Positions 36,398-46,608 of a stretch of DNA of 64,000 nt are shown here, piece after piece. This DNA is from Pectobacterium carotovorum (GTDB lineage Bacteria; Pseudomonadota; Gammaproteobacteria; Enterobacterales; Enterobacteriaceae): assembly GCA_016415585.1 (NCBI GenBank), contig CP066552.1, forward strand, positions 2,108,001 to 2,172,000, in the 5' to 3' direction. The translations under genes were made by a program, and so were the position numbers. The first letter of the stretch is position 1, and each line of letters starts with the position of its first letter. The notes beneath the pieces were generated by a model, which saw only the letters and a program-made list of their open reading frames with translations, made no database searches and was not told the DNA's origin.

Positions 36398-38272
36398 ATG
36401 TTGTTATTGCCAGAATTTGGGTATGTCGCGCTGTCGCTGGCGGTTTGCGTCGGTGTGGCGACGGCGTTGCTGACATTTTCAGGCTACTCCCTGCGCTGGT
36501 CGGGCACTTACCGACTGGCGCGGTGCTGGACGTTGGTACTGTTTGGTCTTGTGTTGTTTGCGTTTATTGCGCTGACGCTGAGCGTGGTACAGGATGATTT
36601 TTCTGTTAATTACGTCGCCCAGCATAGCCATCGTGATTTACCGCTGGGGCTAAAAATTGCGGCGGTTTGGGGCGGGCATGAAGGATCGCTGCTGCTGTGG
36701 CTGTTATGTTTAACCGGCTGGAGTGCCGTGTTCGCCTGTCGCTATCGTAAGGCGGAGAGCGATCTGTTTCCGCTGACGCTGGCGATGCTGGCCGTGATCG
36801 CGACTGCGCTGATGGTGTTCATTGTCTTTTTCTCCGATCCCTTTGTACGTCTCTTCCCGCCTGCGGTGGCGGGAAGGGATCTCAACCCCATGTTGCAACA
36901 CATTGGCCTTATTCTTCATCCGCCGTTGCTCTATCTGGGCTATGGCGGGTTAACTGTGAGTGCGGCGCTGGCGTTAGCCGCCCTGATTCACGGTGAGTTT
37001 ACTGCACCCGCCGCCTGGATTTGTTGGCGCTGGACGCTGCCCGCCTGGAGCCTGTTGACGCTAGGAATCATCCTCGGATCGTGGTGGGCCTATAACGAAC
37101 TGGGCTGGGGAGGATGGTGGTTCTGGGATCCGGTAGAGAACGCCTCGCTGCTCCCGTGGCTTACGGCCAGCGCATTACTGCACAGCCTGTCTGTCACCCG
37201 CATGCGCGGCATCTTTCGCCATTGGTCGCTGATATTGGCGTTGCTGACATTCATTTTATGTCTGTTGGGCACGCTGATTGTGCGCTCCGGGATATTGGTG
37301 TCGGTTCATGCATTCGCTCTCGAACATGACCGTGCGGTACCTCTATTTATCCTGTTTGCCTGCTTGAGTATGGCTGCGCTAGCGGTTTATGGCTGGTGGG
37401 CTCAGCTTGTCCATTCTGCTGCCCGCTTCTCCGGCTGGTCGCGGGAAATGGCGATACTGCTGGTGTTGCTGTTATTCAGTGCCGTGGCGCTGGTGGTATT
37501 ACTTGGCACGCTTTACCCAATGATCTATGGGTTGGCGGGCTGGGGGAAAATCTCCGTGGGCGCGCCCTATTTTAACCGAGTGCTCTTGCCCTTCGGTGGC
37601 CTGATGCTGTTGCTCATCGGGGTAGCGGCGGGAGGCTACTGGAAACGCAGCGCACGATGGCCTGTCCGGCGTTTCGAAGTGACGCTGGCTGTCGGTGTCA
37701 TCACCGCGCTGGTCTTATGGTCGCATGGGTACGCCGTCGCACTGGCTGCAGGTCTGATCGGCTGGGTCATGGCCGCGCAGTGGTTACAGCCGCTGTCGGC
37801 GATACGTCAGCAGCTTCCTGCCCTGCTCGCGCATACGGGCGTGGCGCTCTTTGCCCTGGGGATTGTGTTCTCTGCGGGCAGCAAGCAGGAAATCAGCGCC
37901 AATGTGGGTCAGGGAGAACAGGTCTCGCTGGGCGACTACCATTTCCGATTTTTACAGCTGGAGTTAGTGGCGGCGCAGAATTACACCGCCGAGCAGGCCG
38001 TGATTGCGATTTATCGTGGCGACTCACCGATCGCCCGCATCATGCCGGAACGTCGTTATTACAACGCACGTAAACAGCAGATGGTTGAGCCGGGCATTGC
38101 CTGGGGGCCAATCAGAGAATGGTATGCCGTGATGGGAGAGAAAACCGGCGAAAACCGCTATGCCATGCGTTTCTATGTGCAAACCGGTGTTCGCTGGGTG
38201 TGGGGCGGCGGCCTACTGATGGTCGCGGGCGCGCTGCTGGGGTGGTTCAGGGGGAGAAGGGCCTATGAGTAA
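36398..38272 (+). CDS. nrfE: Heme lyase subunit NrfE (CcmF-like)
   Basis: NrfE works with NrfF and NrfG to attach heme to the unusual CWSCK site of NrfA. The 624-residue polytopic membrane protein is a CcmF paralogue, with the tryptophan-rich heme-handling motif [19 protein letters not shown] near residue 235 and flanking conserved His in [11 protein letters not shown] and LILHPPLLYLGYGG. It is closer in length to CcmF than E. coli NrfE (about 552), so it keeps a full periplasmic C-terminal domain. A second paralogue, CcmF, lies 6 kb downstream. Its end overlaps nrfF by eight bases. Confidence 0.92.
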   Translation: MLLLPEFGYVALSLAVCVGVATALLTFSGYSLRWSGTYRLARCWTLVLFGLVLFAFIALTLSVVQDDFSVNYVAQHSHRDLPLGLKIAAVWGGHEGSLLLWLLCLTGWSAVFACRYRKAESDLFPLTLAMLAVIATALMVFIVFFSDPFVRLFPPAVAGRDLNPMLQHIGLILHPPLLYLGYGGLTVSAALALAALIHGEFTAPAAWICWRWTLPAWSLLTLGIILGSWWAYNELGWGGWWFWDPVENASLLPWLTASALLHSLSVTRMRGIFRHWSLILALLTFILCLLGTLIVRSGILVSVHAFALEHDRAVPLFILFACLSMAALAVYGWWAQLVHSAARFSGWSREMAILLVLLLFSAVALVVLLGTLYPMIYGLAGWGKISVGAPYFNRVLLPFGGLMLLLIGVAAGGYWKRSARWPVRRFEVTLAVGVITALVLWSHGYAVALAAGLIGWVMAAQWLQPLSAIRQQLPALLAHTGVALFALGIVFSAGSKQEISANVGQGEQVSLGDYHFRFLQLELVAAQNYTAEQAVIAIYRGDSPIARIMPERRYYNARKQQMVEPGIAWGPIREWYAVMGEKTGENRYAMRFYVQTGVRWVWGGGLLMVAGALLGWFRGRRAYE

Positions 38273-38666
38273 ATACATTGCGCTCCTTTTCATGCTGCTG
38301 GCTTTTTCTGTACAGGCTCAGGTGGTCGATACCTGGGCGTTTTCCAGTCAGGCGCAGCGTCAGGCTGCGATGGCGATTGCTGGCGAATTACGCTGCCCAC
38401 AATGCCAGAACCAGAGTCTGCTGGAATCGAATTCGCCCGTGGCGGTGAGTATGCGTCATGAGGTCTTTTCTATGGTGGAGCAGGGCAAGGACAGGTCAGA
38501 AATTATGGCGTTTATGAATCAACGCTATGGCGACTTTGTTCAGTACAACCCGCCAATGAAAATGCAAACCGGCATCCTTTGGCTCACGCCGCTGCTTTTG
38601 CTGTTAGCGATTGTGGTTATCGCGTGGCGGGTGATGCGGCGGCAGAATCGAGGGGCGCGCCCATGA
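38265..38666 (+). CDS. nrfF: Heme lyase subunit NrfF (CcmH-like thioredoxin-motif protein)
   Basis: NrfF is thought to reduce the cysteines of the NrfA CWSCK site for heme attachment. The 133-residue protein has a signal peptide (AFSVQAQ), the redox motif [16 protein letters not shown] (Cys44, Cys47), and a C-terminal membrane anchor near 103-123. It is a paralogue of CcmH, encoded at 45181 in this window. Confidence 0.92.
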   Translation: MSKYIALLFMLLAFSVQAQVVDTWAFSSQAQRQAAMAIAGELRCPQCQNQSLLESNSPVAVSMRHEVFSMVEQGKDRSEIMAFMNQRYGDFVQYNPPMKMQTGILWLTPLLLLLAIVVIAWRVMRRQNRGARP

Positions 38667-39523
38667 GCCTGTTAAGCGTGAGCCTGTTGGACCTGAACCT
38701 ATTGAGTATGGTGTTCGTCGCCGTCGCGATTGTCGTTCTGGCGGCCGGGCTACTATGGCCGCTACTGCCCCTGCGTCAGTCGGAGGGGGATGGCAAGCTA
38801 CAGCGTTTAGCGGAGCGCATCTGGCATTTTCAGTGTGAACAGGCAGGAAAGCATCTGTCCGAGCATGAGGCAAAGATGCTGGGTCGAGAGCTGTCCCACG
38901 ATCTGCCGTTAGCCTCATCCTCTTCTTCTGCGCAGCGCCCAATGCCCGCCATTGCCGTTGTGGCTGCGGTCATCGTTATCTTATTGGGCAGTGCGACGTT
39001 CTACATGCTAAGCCCGCGTGCTGCGCTGGTTCAGACAGAACGCCAGCGACTTGCCGATCCGCTACACGATTTTAGCGACGCGCAACAGCAGGAAAAACAG
39101 CTTACTGCCTTGCAGGACAACATTCGTAAAACGCCGGGCAACAGCGTCCTCTGGGCTGAGCTGGGTGAATATTATCTTTACCGTAACGCGTATGACAACG
39201 CGTTACGCGCTTATCGGCAGGCGATTGCGCTGAAGGGTGACAGTGCTGAGCTGTATTCGGCATTGGCAACGGTGCTGTATTACCAGGCCGGTCAGGCCGT
39301 CACACCGCCGATGCAAGAGATGGTTGATAAAGCGCTGGCGCTGGATGCCAATGAAGTGACGGCGCTGATGCTGCTGGCATCCGATGCGTTTTTGAAGGCC
39401 GATTATGCACGCGCGATTACGATTTGGCAGCGCTTACTGGACACGTACAGCCCACGGGTTAATCGCGTCCAGTTGATCGAGGCGATCAACACGGCAATGC
39501 TGCTGAAGAATAGCCAGAAATAG
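38663..39523 (+). CDS. nrfG: Heme lyase subunit NrfG (TPR protein)
   Basis: NrfG presents the C-terminus of NrfA to the lyase. The 286-residue protein has two N-terminal membrane-spanning stretches (15-32 and about 93-113) and a C-terminal TPR domain ([35 protein letters not shown]). It is longer than E. coli NrfG (198) because it keeps the CcmI-like N-terminal membrane part. I chose the ATG at 38663, which overlaps the nrfF stop; the frame is open further upstream but lies inside nrfF. Confidence 0.9.
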   Translation: MSLLSVSLLDLNLLSMVFVAVAIVVLAAGLLWPLLPLRQSEGDGKLQRLAERIWHFQCEQAGKHLSEHEAKMLGRELSHDLPLASSSSSAQRPMPAIAVVAAVIVILLGSATFYMLSPRAALVQTERQRLADPLHDFSDAQQQEKQLTALQDNIRKTPGNSVLWAELGEYYLYRNAYDNALRAYRQAIALKGDSAELYSALATVLYYQAGQAVTPPMQEMVDKALALDANEVTALMLLASDAFLKADYARAITIWQRLLDTYSPRVNRVQLIEAINTAMLLKNSQK

Positions 39524-39569
39524 TGCGTGATACGTTTTGCTTTAGCGGGCTTTTGGTCGCGCCTGTTAT

Positions 39570-39668
39570 CCGGTAAGCCAGGGTTCGCAGGGCGACGGCG
39601 ATTGAGCCGCCCTGCGTCGGGCGCGTGCTAAGCGGGAGCATGAAATGAAGGTCTTGTGGCGCACGAAA
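39570..39668 (-). repeat. Copy A of an interspersed GC-rich repeat flanking ccm
   Basis: On the reverse strand this reads TTTCGTGCGC, about 35 variable bases, GCACGCGCCCGACGCAGGGC, then an inverted-repeat part ending CCCTGGC. It matches copies at 46609-46702 (other orientation) and 46931-47006 (same orientation). Between nrfG and ccmA (372 bases) it is the main content apart from the FNR-like site. Confidence 0.65.
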
Positions 39669-39777
39669 CAGTCTCGGCGGCTGCATAAAAATATGCCCAA
39701 TATATTTCCGGTTTAAGCGTGTCGGCGTGGTTTTCGATACGACTCGATGACAGAAATAACCGGAATCACCGATTTTA

Positions 39778-39791
39778 TTGATCTCAATAAA
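39778..39791. promoter_or_regulatory. FNR-like box upstream of ccmA
   Basis: TTGATCTCAATAAA matches the FNR consensus at 9 of 10 defined bases, about 105 bases before ccmA. A 14-bp palindrome ATACCCAAGGGTAT (39853-39866) nearer the gene is a second candidate operator of unknown identity. Confidence 0.45.
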
Positions 39792-39895
39792 AAAGATTAA
39801 CTCTTTAGGGTTACGGCCCCCAAGAGGGGGAGTAAAGGCACCATGTTATTCTATACCCAAGGGTATATGGCATTAGAAAGTAGGAGTACACCCCG

Positions 39896-40516
39896 ATGTT
39901 AGAAGCGCGCGATGTGGTTTGCATACGCGATGAGCATGTGCTGTTCAGCGCGTTGTCGTTTACGGCCAGCGCGGGAGAAATGGTGCAGATTGCCGGTGCC
40001 AACGGGGTGGGCAAAACATCGCTATTGCGCATTTTAAGCGGTCTGGCGACGCCTGAATCGGGGGAGATCTGCTGGCAAGGGCAACGCATCAACCGTATGC
40101 GCGAGCAGTTTAATCAGCAGCTTCTGTGGTTAGGCCATCAGCCGGGCATAAAAAGTGTCCTGACGGGTGAAGAGAACCTGCGCTTTTTCTATCCGCAACA
40201 GGATCAGGATGCACTCTGGCAAGCGTTGGCCGCCGTCGGGCTGGCTGGCTATGAAGATGTACCCGTAGCGCGTCTTTCGGCGGGACAACAGCGTCGTGTC
40301 GCGCTGGCGCGTTTGTGGCTCACCGACGTCCCGCTGTGGGTTCTGGATGAACCGCTGACCGCGCTTGATGTGGCGGGCGTCGAAATGCTGACACAGCGTA
40401 TGGAACACCATATTGCGCGTGGCGGCATCATCATTTTAACCACCCATCAGCCGCTGCGTCCGTTCGCTCAGGATATTCGTTGTATCCAGCTTACGCCGAG
40501 TGAGGGAACTCCATAA
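39896..40516 (+). CDS. ccmA: Cytochrome c maturation ATPase CcmA
   Basis: CcmA is the ABC ATPase of CcmABCD, which releases heme-loaded CcmE. The 206-residue protein has Walker [14 protein letters not shown], signature [14 protein letters not shown], Walker [12 protein letters not shown] and the H-loop TTHQPL. It starts the nine-gene ccmABCDEFGHI operon with an FNR-like site upstream. It shares one base with ccmB. Confidence 0.95.
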   Translation: MLEARDVVCIRDEHVLFSALSFTASAGEMVQIAGANGVGKTSLLRILSGLATPESGEICWQGQRINRMREQFNQQLLWLGHQPGIKSVLTGEENLRFFYPQQDQDALWQALAAVGLAGYEDVPVARLSAGQQRRVALARLWLTDVPLWVLDEPLTALDVAGVEMLTQRMEHHIARGGIIILTTHQPLRPFAQDIRCIQLTPSEGTP

Positions 40517-41172
40517 TGCGGCGGCTGATTGCTCGAGAACTGCGCGTTGCGTTGCGCAATAACGCGGAAATTCTTAACCCTCTGTGGTTCTTCCTGATCG
40601 TCATCATCTTATTTCCCCTGGCTATTGGACCAGAGCCGCAGCTATTGATGCGCGTGGCACCCGGCGTGGTGTGGGTGGCGGCGTTGCTCGCTTCGCTGCT
40701 GGGGATGGATCGCCTTTTCCGCGATGACTATCAGGATGGCTCGCTGGAACAGCTGACGCTGTTGCCTTTGCCGCTGCCGTTAGTGGTGTTGGCGAAAGTG
40801 GTGGTGCACTGGATGGTCAGCGGGCTGCCGCTGTTACTGCTTTCTCCGCTGGCGGCACTGTTGTTTGGGCTGGACAGCCACGGCTGGTGGGTGATGGCGT
40901 TAACGCTGTTGCTCTGCACGCCAACGCTCAGTTTTCTGGGTGCTATTGGCGCGGGATTAACGGTCGGGCTGCGCCGCAGCGGCGTGTTGTTAAGCCTGCT
41001 GGTTTTGCCGCTCACCATACCGCTGTTGATATTTGCGACGGCGGCGGTCGAGGCCGCGATGATGCAACTGCCAGTCGGTGGGTATCTGGCCATCCTCGGT
41101 GCCTTTCTGGCGGGTAGCGCCACCCTGAGCCCGTTTGCCACGGCGGCGGCGTTGCGGGTGAGCATACAATAA
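40516..41172 (+). CDS. ccmB: Heme exporter membrane protein CcmB
   Basis: CcmB is the membrane partner of CcmA. The 218-residue protein has six predicted membrane segments and the family motif DGSLEQLTLLPLPL near residue 75. Its ATG overlaps the ccmA stop (TAATG). Confidence 0.95.
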   Translation: MRRLIARELRVALRNNAEILNPLWFFLIVIILFPLAIGPEPQLLMRVAPGVVWVAALLASLLGMDRLFRDDYQDGSLEQLTLLPLPLPLVVLAKVVVHWMVSGLPLLLLSPLAALLFGLDSHGWWVMALTLLLCTPTLSFLGAIGAGLTVGLRRSGVLLSLLVLPLTIPLLIFATAAVEAAMMQLPVGGYLAILGAFLAGSATLSPFATAAALRVSIQ

Positions 41173-41240
41173 TTTTCCGATCTCAGGATCGCCTTCATCG
41201 TCCCATTGGGATGAGTTTTACGCAAAGTGAGCACACGATT

Positions 41241-41981
41241 ATGTTGAAAAAAAACTATCAGCTTACGCAGCCGGATCGCCTTTATGGCCTTTGCGGCAGG
41301 CTTATCCCCTGGGTTGCCTTGATCAGCGCCGCGTTGCTGATTGGCGGTTGTCTGCTGGGATTTGGGTTTGCGCCTGCGGATTATCAGCAAGGGCAAGGGT
41401 ATCGCATCATGTACCTGCACGTGCCAGCGGCCGTGTGGTCGATGGGCGTCTATGCGGTGATGGCGATATGTGCGCTTATCGGGATGATTCGGCAGTCAAA
41501 AACGGCGGAGCTGGCCGTGGCGGCGATGGCACCGGTCGGCGCGGTGTTTACCTTTATTGCGCTGACGACAGGCGCCACCTGGGGCAAACCGATGTGGGGG
41601 ACCTGGTGGGTGTGGGATGCGCGTCTGACGTCGGAACTCGTTCTGCTGTTTCTGTACGTGGGCATCATCGCGCTCTACAACGCCTTTGACGATCGCCGTC
41701 TTGCCGGTCGTGCGGCGGCCATTCTGGTGCTGGTTGGCGTGGTGAATTTACCCATCATCCATTTCTCGGTCGAGTGGTGGAACACCCTGCATCAGGGATC
41801 GACAAAAATGCAGAAAACGATCGATCCCGCCATGCGTCTCCCGCTGCGAATCATGATGTTAGGATTTATGAGCTTATTCGTGACGTTGTCACTCATGCGC
41901 TTGCGTAACTTGATACTGGTGCAGCAGCGCCGCGCGCCCTGGGTGGCTGCGCTGCTTAATAAAGGAGGAATAGCACGATGA
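41241..41981 (+). CDS. ccmC: Heme handling membrane protein CcmC
   Basis: CcmC binds heme at the outer face of the inner membrane and loads it on CcmE. The 246-residue protein has six membrane segments and the WWD motif GKPMWGTWWVWDARLTSELVL near residue 120, with heme-ligand His in YLHVPAAVWSMG and HFSVEWWNTLHQGS. I chose the ATG at 41241, which gives nearly the E. coli length (245). An in-frame ATG at 41211 would add ten residues; both have weak ribosome sites. Confidence 0.93.
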   Translation: MLKKNYQLTQPDRLYGLCGRLIPWVALISAALLIGGCLLGFGFAPADYQQGQGYRIMYLHVPAAVWSMGVYAVMAICALIGMIRQSKTAELAVAAMAPVGAVFTFIALTTGATWGKPMWGTWWVWDARLTSELVLLFLYVGIIALYNAFDDRRLAGRAAAILVLVGVVNLPIIHFSVEWWNTLHQGSTKMQKTIDPAMRLPLRIMMLGFMSLFVTLSLMRLRNLILVQQRRAPWVAALLNKGGIAR

Positions 41982-42199
41982 ACATCGCTTTCACAAGTTG
42001 GCAAGATTTCTTTGCGATGGGCGGCTATGCCTTTTACGTGTGGCTGGCAGTGGTGCTAACGCTGTTACCGCTGAGCGCATTGGTTGGTCATACCCTGTTA
42101 AGTCGCCGCGCATTGCTGAGTGATATCCGCCGCCAGCAGGCGCGCGAGCAGCGTAAGAATACGGCCCGCCAGTCGGAAACGATGGAGGTGGTGCAATGA
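41978..42199 (+). CDS. ccmD: Heme exporter small protein CcmD
   Basis: CcmD is a small membrane protein needed for release of holo-CcmE from CcmABC. The 73-residue protein has one membrane segment ([20 protein letters not shown]) and a basic cytoplasmic tail. It overlaps both neighbours by four bases. Confidence 0.93.
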   Translation: MNIAFTSWQDFFAMGGYAFYVWLAVVLTLLPLSALVGHTLLSRRALLSDIRRQQAREQRKNTARQSETMEVVQ

Positions 42200-42678
42200 G
42201 TACGCCGCGTAAAACCCGCCTCTATGCCATCGTGGCCGTGGTCTGCGGTGCGGTAGTGACGATAGCGCTGACGCTCTATGCATTGAGCTCAAATATCGAT
42301 CTCTTTTATACGCCCAGTGAAATTCTTTATGGCAAGAACGAAACGCAGGAAAAACCGGCGATTGGGCAGCGTTTACGCGTCGGCGGCATGGTGATGCCGG
42401 GCAGCGTGCGCCGCGACAGCCAAAGTCTGGAAGTCCGCTTCACCGTTTATGATGCGCAGGGTTCAGTGGATGTGACCTATAACGGGATGCTGCCGGATCT
42501 GTTCCGCGAGGGGCAAGGGGTGGTGGCGCAGGGCATTTTGGATACCGACGATCACATCATGGCAAAAGAAGTGCTTGCCCGACATGATGAAAACTACACT
42601 CCACCCGAAATCAAAGCGGCGATGGAAGGACAGCATGGCCATGCACCGGCGGCGGCCACAGAGGGTAAACGGTTATGA
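42196..42678 (+). CDS. ccmE: Heme chaperone CcmE
   Basis: CcmE is a membrane-anchored periplasmic chaperone that binds heme covalently and passes it to CcmF. The 160-residue protein has an N-terminal anchor (residues 10-30), an OB-fold core, and the heme-binding His130 in LARHDENY with Tyr134, the same numbering as in E. coli. Confidence 0.96.
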   Translation: MSTPRKTRLYAIVAVVCGAVVTIALTLYALSSNIDLFYTPSEILYGKNETQEKPAIGQRLRVGGMVMPGSVRRDSQSLEVRFTVYDAQGSVDVTYNGMLPDLFREGQGVVAQGILDTDDHIMAKEVLARHDENYTPPEIKAAMEGQHGHAPAAATEGKRL

Positions 42679-44630
42679 TGCCTGAAGTGGGCAATTATCT
42701 GCTCTGTCTGGCGCTAGGCGTTGCGCTGTTGCTCAGCGTGTATCCGCTGTGGGGCGCATCGCGTCAGGATACTCGTCTGATGACGTTGGCGCGTCCGCTT
42801 GCCTGGGCGCTGTTTGCATGCATTTTGGCGTCTTTCCTCGTGTTGGTGCATGCGCTGGTGATCAATGATTTCACCGTCCTCTACGTAGCCAATAACTCGA
42901 ACCGCGCGCTGCCGATATGGTATCGCGTGGCGGCAGCGTGGGGCGCACATGAAGGATCGCTGCTGCTCTGGGTGCTGCTGATGAGCGGCTGGACCTTCGC
43001 CGTGGCGGTATTCAGTCGGGGGATGTCGCTGGATGCGGTCGCCCGCGTGCTGGCCGTCATGGGGATGATTAATGTCGGCTTCTTGCTGTTCATCATCCTG
43101 ACGTCGAATCCCTTTACGCGCACGCTACCGGACTATCCGATTGACGGACGCGATCTCAATCCGCTGTTGCAGGATGTCGGGTTAATTTTCCACCCTCCGC
43201 TGCTTTACATGGGCTATGTCGGGTTTTCCGTGGCGTTTGCGTTTGCGGTCGCCTCGCTGCTGGCTGAGCGACTGGACAGCGCATGGGCTCGCTGGTCCCG
43301 ACCGTGGACGCAGGCGGCCTGGTCGTTCCTGACGCTGGGTATCGTGCTCGGTTCGGGCTGGGCGTATTACGAACTCGGCTGGGGCGGCTGGTGGTTCTGG
43401 GATCCAGTGGAGAATGCGTCATTGATGCCGTGGCTGGTGGGCACGGCGCTGCTGCATTCGCTGTCAGTCACCGAAAAACGCGGCAGTTTCAAGGCCTGGA
43501 CGGTGTTGCTGGCCATCGGCGCGTTCTCGCTCTGCCTGTTGGGAACGTTTCTGGTGCGTTCCGGTGTATTGGTGTCGGTGCATGCGTTTGCCTCCGATCC
43601 GGCGCGCGGCATGTTTATTCTCGCGTTTCTGGTCATTGTTATCGGCGGTTCTTTGCTGCTGTTTGCCATCAAAGGTAACCGGGTACGGGCGCGGGTAACG
43701 AATTCGCTCTGGTCGCGTGAGACTTTCCTGCTCGGCAATAACCTGATCCTGATGGCGGCCACGCTCGTCGTGCTGCTGGGAACGCTGCTGCCGCTGGTGC
43801 ATAAGCAGTTGGGTTTAGGCAGCATTTCGATCGGTGCGCCGTTCTTTAACACCATGTTTACCCTGCTAATGGCACCGTTTGCCTTACTGCTGGGCGTGGG
43901 GCCGCTGGTTCGCTGGCGGCGCGACGAGCCGCAAAAGCTGCGTAAGCTGCTGCTGATTGCGCTGGCCGTGACCGCCGCGCTGTCGCTGCTACTGCCGTGG
44001 CTGTTACAGGATTCCGTTGTTGCCATGACGGTGGTCGGCCTGTCGATGGCGCTGTGGGTGTTCTTCTTAACGGTGTACGAGCTGCATGCCAGCTCCACCC
44101 GTCGTCATGGTCTGCTGCGTGGTTTGACGACGCTTTCACTGAGCCAGTGGGGCATGGTGTGCGGTCATATTGGGCTGGCAGTGACGGTGGTAGGCATCGC
44201 CTTCAGCCAGAATTATAGCGTTGAGCGCGATGTACGGATGCGGGCGGGCGACAGCATCGCGATCCACGATTACCGTTTTACGTTTCAAGGCGTGCGTGAT
44301 GTCGTGGGGCCGAACTGGCAAAGCGCGAAAGGGACGATTGAGGTGACGCACAACGGCAAGCCGGAAGCGGTCTTGAAGGCGGAAAAACGCTTCTACAACA
44401 CCAGTGGCGCGATCATGACGGAAGCCGCCATTGATGCGGGTGTGACGCGCGATCTCTATGCGGCCTTGGGTGAAAAGCTGGATGACGGGAGCTGGGCGGT
44501 GCGGTTGTATTACAAACCGTTTATCCGCTGGATTTGGTACGGCGGGGGGCTGATGGCGTTAGGCGGCATCCTATGCATGTTCGATCCTCGCTATCGCCTG
44601 CGTCGCGCGGTCCGGGGGACATCATCATGA
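42675..44630 (+). CDS. ccmF: Cytochrome c heme lyase subunit CcmF
   Basis: CcmF joins heme from CcmE to apocytochrome CxxCH sites together with CcmH. The 651-residue polytopic protein starts MMPEVGN like E. coli and has the WWD motif [20 protein letters not shown] near residue 238, conserved His in [26 protein letters not shown] and [15 protein letters not shown], and a periplasmic C-terminal domain. It is the general lyase; NrfE upstream is the paralogue specific to the NrfA active-site heme. Confidence 0.96.
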   Translation: MMPEVGNYLLCLALGVALLLSVYPLWGASRQDTRLMTLARPLAWALFACILASFLVLVHALVINDFTVLYVANNSNRALPIWYRVAAAWGAHEGSLLLWVLLMSGWTFAVAVFSRGMSLDAVARVLAVMGMINVGFLLFIILTSNPFTRTLPDYPIDGRDLNPLLQDVGLIFHPPLLYMGYVGFSVAFAFAVASLLAERLDSAWARWSRPWTQAAWSFLTLGIVLGSGWAYYELGWGGWWFWDPVENASLMPWLVGTALLHSLSVTEKRGSFKAWTVLLAIGAFSLCLLGTFLVRSGVLVSVHAFASDPARGMFILAFLVIVIGGSLLLFAIKGNRVRARVTNSLWSRETFLLGNNLILMAATLVVLLGTLLPLVHKQLGLGSISIGAPFFNTMFTLLMAPFALLLGVGPLVRWRRDEPQKLRKLLLIALAVTAALSLLLPWLLQDSVVAMTVVGLSMALWVFFLTVYELHASSTRRHGLLRGLTTLSLSQWGMVCGHIGLAVTVVGIAFSQNYSVERDVRMRAGDSIAIHDYRFTFQGVRDVVGPNWQSAKGTIEVTHNGKPEAVLKAEKRFYNTSGAIMTEAAIDAGVTRDLYAALGEKLDDGSWAVRLYYKPFIRWIWYGGGLMALGGILCMFDPRYRLRRAVRGTSS

Positions 44631-45184
44631 GTCGTAAGATTCTGTTAATCCCGCTTGTCCTGTTTTTACTGCTGGCCGTTGCCTTGCTGTGGCAACTGGT
44701 GCGTAACAGCGACGGCGACGATCCCATGCGGCTGGAGTCAGCCTTGATTGGCAAACCGATTCCCGCGTTTCGTCTTGAATCGCTGGATCAGGCGGGAAAG
44801 GTTTATAGCCAATCTGAGCTGAGCGATGGCAAACCGCTGCTGCTGAACGTTTGGGCGACCTGGTGCCCGACGTGCCGTGCCGAGCACCAGTTTCTCAACA
44901 CGCTGGCGGCGCAGGGGATTCGCGTCGTGGGCATGAATTATAAAGATGAACGCCCCAAAGCGGTCGAATGGCTGAAGACGCTAGGCAACCCCTATGCGAT
45001 GAGCTTATTTGATGGCGACGGTATGTTGGGGCTGGATTTGGGCGTGTATGGCGCGCCGGAAACGTTCCTGATCGACGGGAAAGGCATCATTCGCTATCGT
45101 CACGCGGGCGATCTCAACATGCAGGTGTGGCAAGAAACGCTGCAACCGCTGTGGGACAAATACAGTAAGGAGGGCGGCGCATGA
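44627..45184 (+). CDS. ccmG: Thiol:disulfide interchange protein CcmG (DsbE)
   Basis: CcmG is a membrane-tethered thioredoxin-like protein that keeps apocytochrome cysteines reduced. The 185-residue protein has an N-terminal anchor (4-24), the redox site WATWCPTCR (Cys80, Cys83) and the cis-Pro region YGAPETFLID. I chose the ATG at 44627, which overlaps the ccmF stop; the frame continues upstream inside ccmF. Confidence 0.95.
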   Translation: MSRKILLIPLVLFLLLAVALLWQLVRNSDGDDPMRLESALIGKPIPAFRLESLDQAGKVYSQSELSDGKPLLLNVWATWCPTCRAEHQFLNTLAAQGIRVVGMNYKDERPKAVEWLKTLGNPYAMSLFDGDGMLGLDLGVYGAPETFLIDGKGIIRYRHAGDLNMQVWQETLQPLWDKYSKEGGA

Positions 45185-45639
45185 GAGTGATTGGCTTCCT
45201 TAGCGCACTGCTGCTGTCGTTCAGCGTGCTGGCGTCCTCCGAGGTATTGCGTTTTGACAACGACACGCAGGAGCAACAGTTTCGTGAGTTGACGATGCAG
45301 TTGCGCTGCCCGAAATGCCAGAACAACAGTATTGCCGATTCCAATTCGATGATTGCTTCGGATATGCGGCAGAAAGTGTATGAACTGATGCAGCAGGGAC
45401 AAACGAAAGAGCAGGTTGTCGATTATATGGTGGATCGTTACGGCTATTTTGTGACGTATGAACCGCCGATCACGCCTTTTACGGTTCTGCTGTGGCTCCT
45501 GCCCGCGCTGTTTCTGGCTGTGGGATCATGGGGGATTATTCGGCGTGCCCGCCGCATCAGAAGCGCCAAAGAACCGATGAGCGAACAGGATAAGAAGCGC
45601 TTGCAGACGCTGTTGGAACGTGAGGGGAAATCCGAATGA
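45181..45639 (+). CDS. ccmH: Cytochrome c maturation protein CcmH (thioredoxin-motif part)
   Basis: CcmH reduces apocytochrome thiols within the heme lyase. The 152-residue protein has a signal peptide, LRCPKCQNNSIADSNS (Cys43, Cys46), and one membrane helix near 102-120. In E. coli this domain is fused to the TPR part in a single ccmH gene; here the two are separate and overlap by four bases, like nrfF and nrfG. Confidence 0.94.
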   Translation: MRVIGFLSALLLSFSVLASSEVLRFDNDTQEQQFRELTMQLRCPKCQNNSIADSNSMIASDMRQKVYELMQQGQTKEQVVDYMVDRYGYFVTYEPPITPFTVLLWLLPALFLAVGSWGIIRRARRIRSAKEPMSEQDKKRLQTLLEREGKSE

Positions 45640-46505
45640 TGTTACTGACCGCAACCATTGTGCTATCGCTGATTGCGCTTTCCGCGCTGCTGCTTGCGCC
45701 GTGGTCGTCACGGGGCGAATACGATCGCGATGCGATCAATCAGGCGCTGTATCGCGATCGTCTGCGTGAGCTTACGGTGGATGTCGCCAATGAGCAGGAA
45801 CGTGCTCAACTGGTTGAGGAACTCCAGTATACGCTATTGCAGGACATTCCCGGCAGTGAGAAGGCACAACAGCGTCCGCTGAACAGCTGGGTTTTGCTGC
45901 CGGGCGCGCTGTTGCTGGCCATTGTCAGCCTCGGCGTATTTTGGAAGACTTCCGCGGTTAATCGGGTACAGGAATTGCAGCAGGTTGTGGCGTTAACGCC
46001 GGACCTGATGAAGCGAGCGCTGGATCCTGATGCCGAACCACTGACTATTGAAGACGTCGCGCGTCTCGGTCTTGGATTGCGTAGCCAGTTGGAAACGCAG
46101 CCAGACAATCCACAAGACTGGTGGATGCTGGGGCGTATTGCAGGCTTGCTGAATAACTACGACATGTCCGTGCAGGCGTTTGCCAAGGCGTTCCAACTCG
46201 ATCCGAAGAATACGGATCTGGCGCTGGACTATGCCGATCTGCTATCACGATCCACCAACCCGCGTGATAGCCAGCGTGGTGGTGACATGCTGCGTGAACT
46301 GATGAATTCCGGCTCGACCAATGTGCGTGTACTGAGCCTATTGGCTTTCAATGCCTATGAAGCCCAGCGCTATCAGGACGCGATTAACGCCTGGGAAGCC
46401 ATGTTGAAGCTGTTACCGCAAAACGACACGCGCCGAGCGGTCATTGAACGCAGCGTGGCACAGGCGAAAGCGTCAATGTCGGTGCAGGCTACCACGGGGA
46501 AATAA
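45636..46505 (+). CDS. ccmI: Cytochrome c maturation TPR protein CcmI
   Basis: CcmI holds the C-termini of apocytochromes for the lyase. The 289-residue protein has two N-terminal membrane stretches (MMLLTATIVLSLIALSALLL and NSWVLLPGALLLAIVSLGVF) and a TPR domain with WWMLGRIAGLLNNYDMSVQA and ALDYADLLSRS. It corresponds to the second half of fused E. coli CcmH. It ends the ccm operon and is followed by a terminator. Confidence 0.93.
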   Translation: MMLLTATIVLSLIALSALLLAPWSSRGEYDRDAINQALYRDRLRELTVDVANEQERAQLVEELQYTLLQDIPGSEKAQQRPLNSWVLLPGALLLAIVSLGVFWKTSAVNRVQELQQVVALTPDLMKRALDPDAEPLTIEDVARLGLGLRSQLETQPDNPQDWWMLGRIAGLLNNYDMSVQAFAKAFQLDPKNTDLALDYADLLSRSTNPRDSQRGGDMLRELMNSGSTNVRVLSLLAFNAYEAQRYQDAINAWEAMLKLLPQNDTRRAVIERSVAQAKASMSVQATTGK

Positions 46506-46534
46506 TCCTTTTTTATCTTCATCATCAATAGCAG

Positions 46535-46556
46535 AAGGGCGATATATCGCCCTTTT
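46535..46556 (+). terminator. ccm operon terminator
   Basis: AAGGGCGATATATCGCCCTT is a perfect 20-bp palindrome followed by TT, 29 bases after the ccmI stop; together they form a short intrinsic terminator. Confidence 0.75.
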
Positions 46557-46598
46557 GTTGTTTCTGTTGTTTCTGTTGTTTCTGTTGTTTCTGTTGTT
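46557..46598. repeat. 9-bp tandem repeat (TTTCTGTTG)
   Basis: Four perfect copies of TTTCTGTTG at 46561-46596, with partial units on both sides, lie just after the ccm terminator. Such an array is prone to slippage and may vary in copy number between strains. It codes for nothing credible. Confidence 0.8.
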
Positions 46599-46608
46599 AC
46601 GGTGAAGG

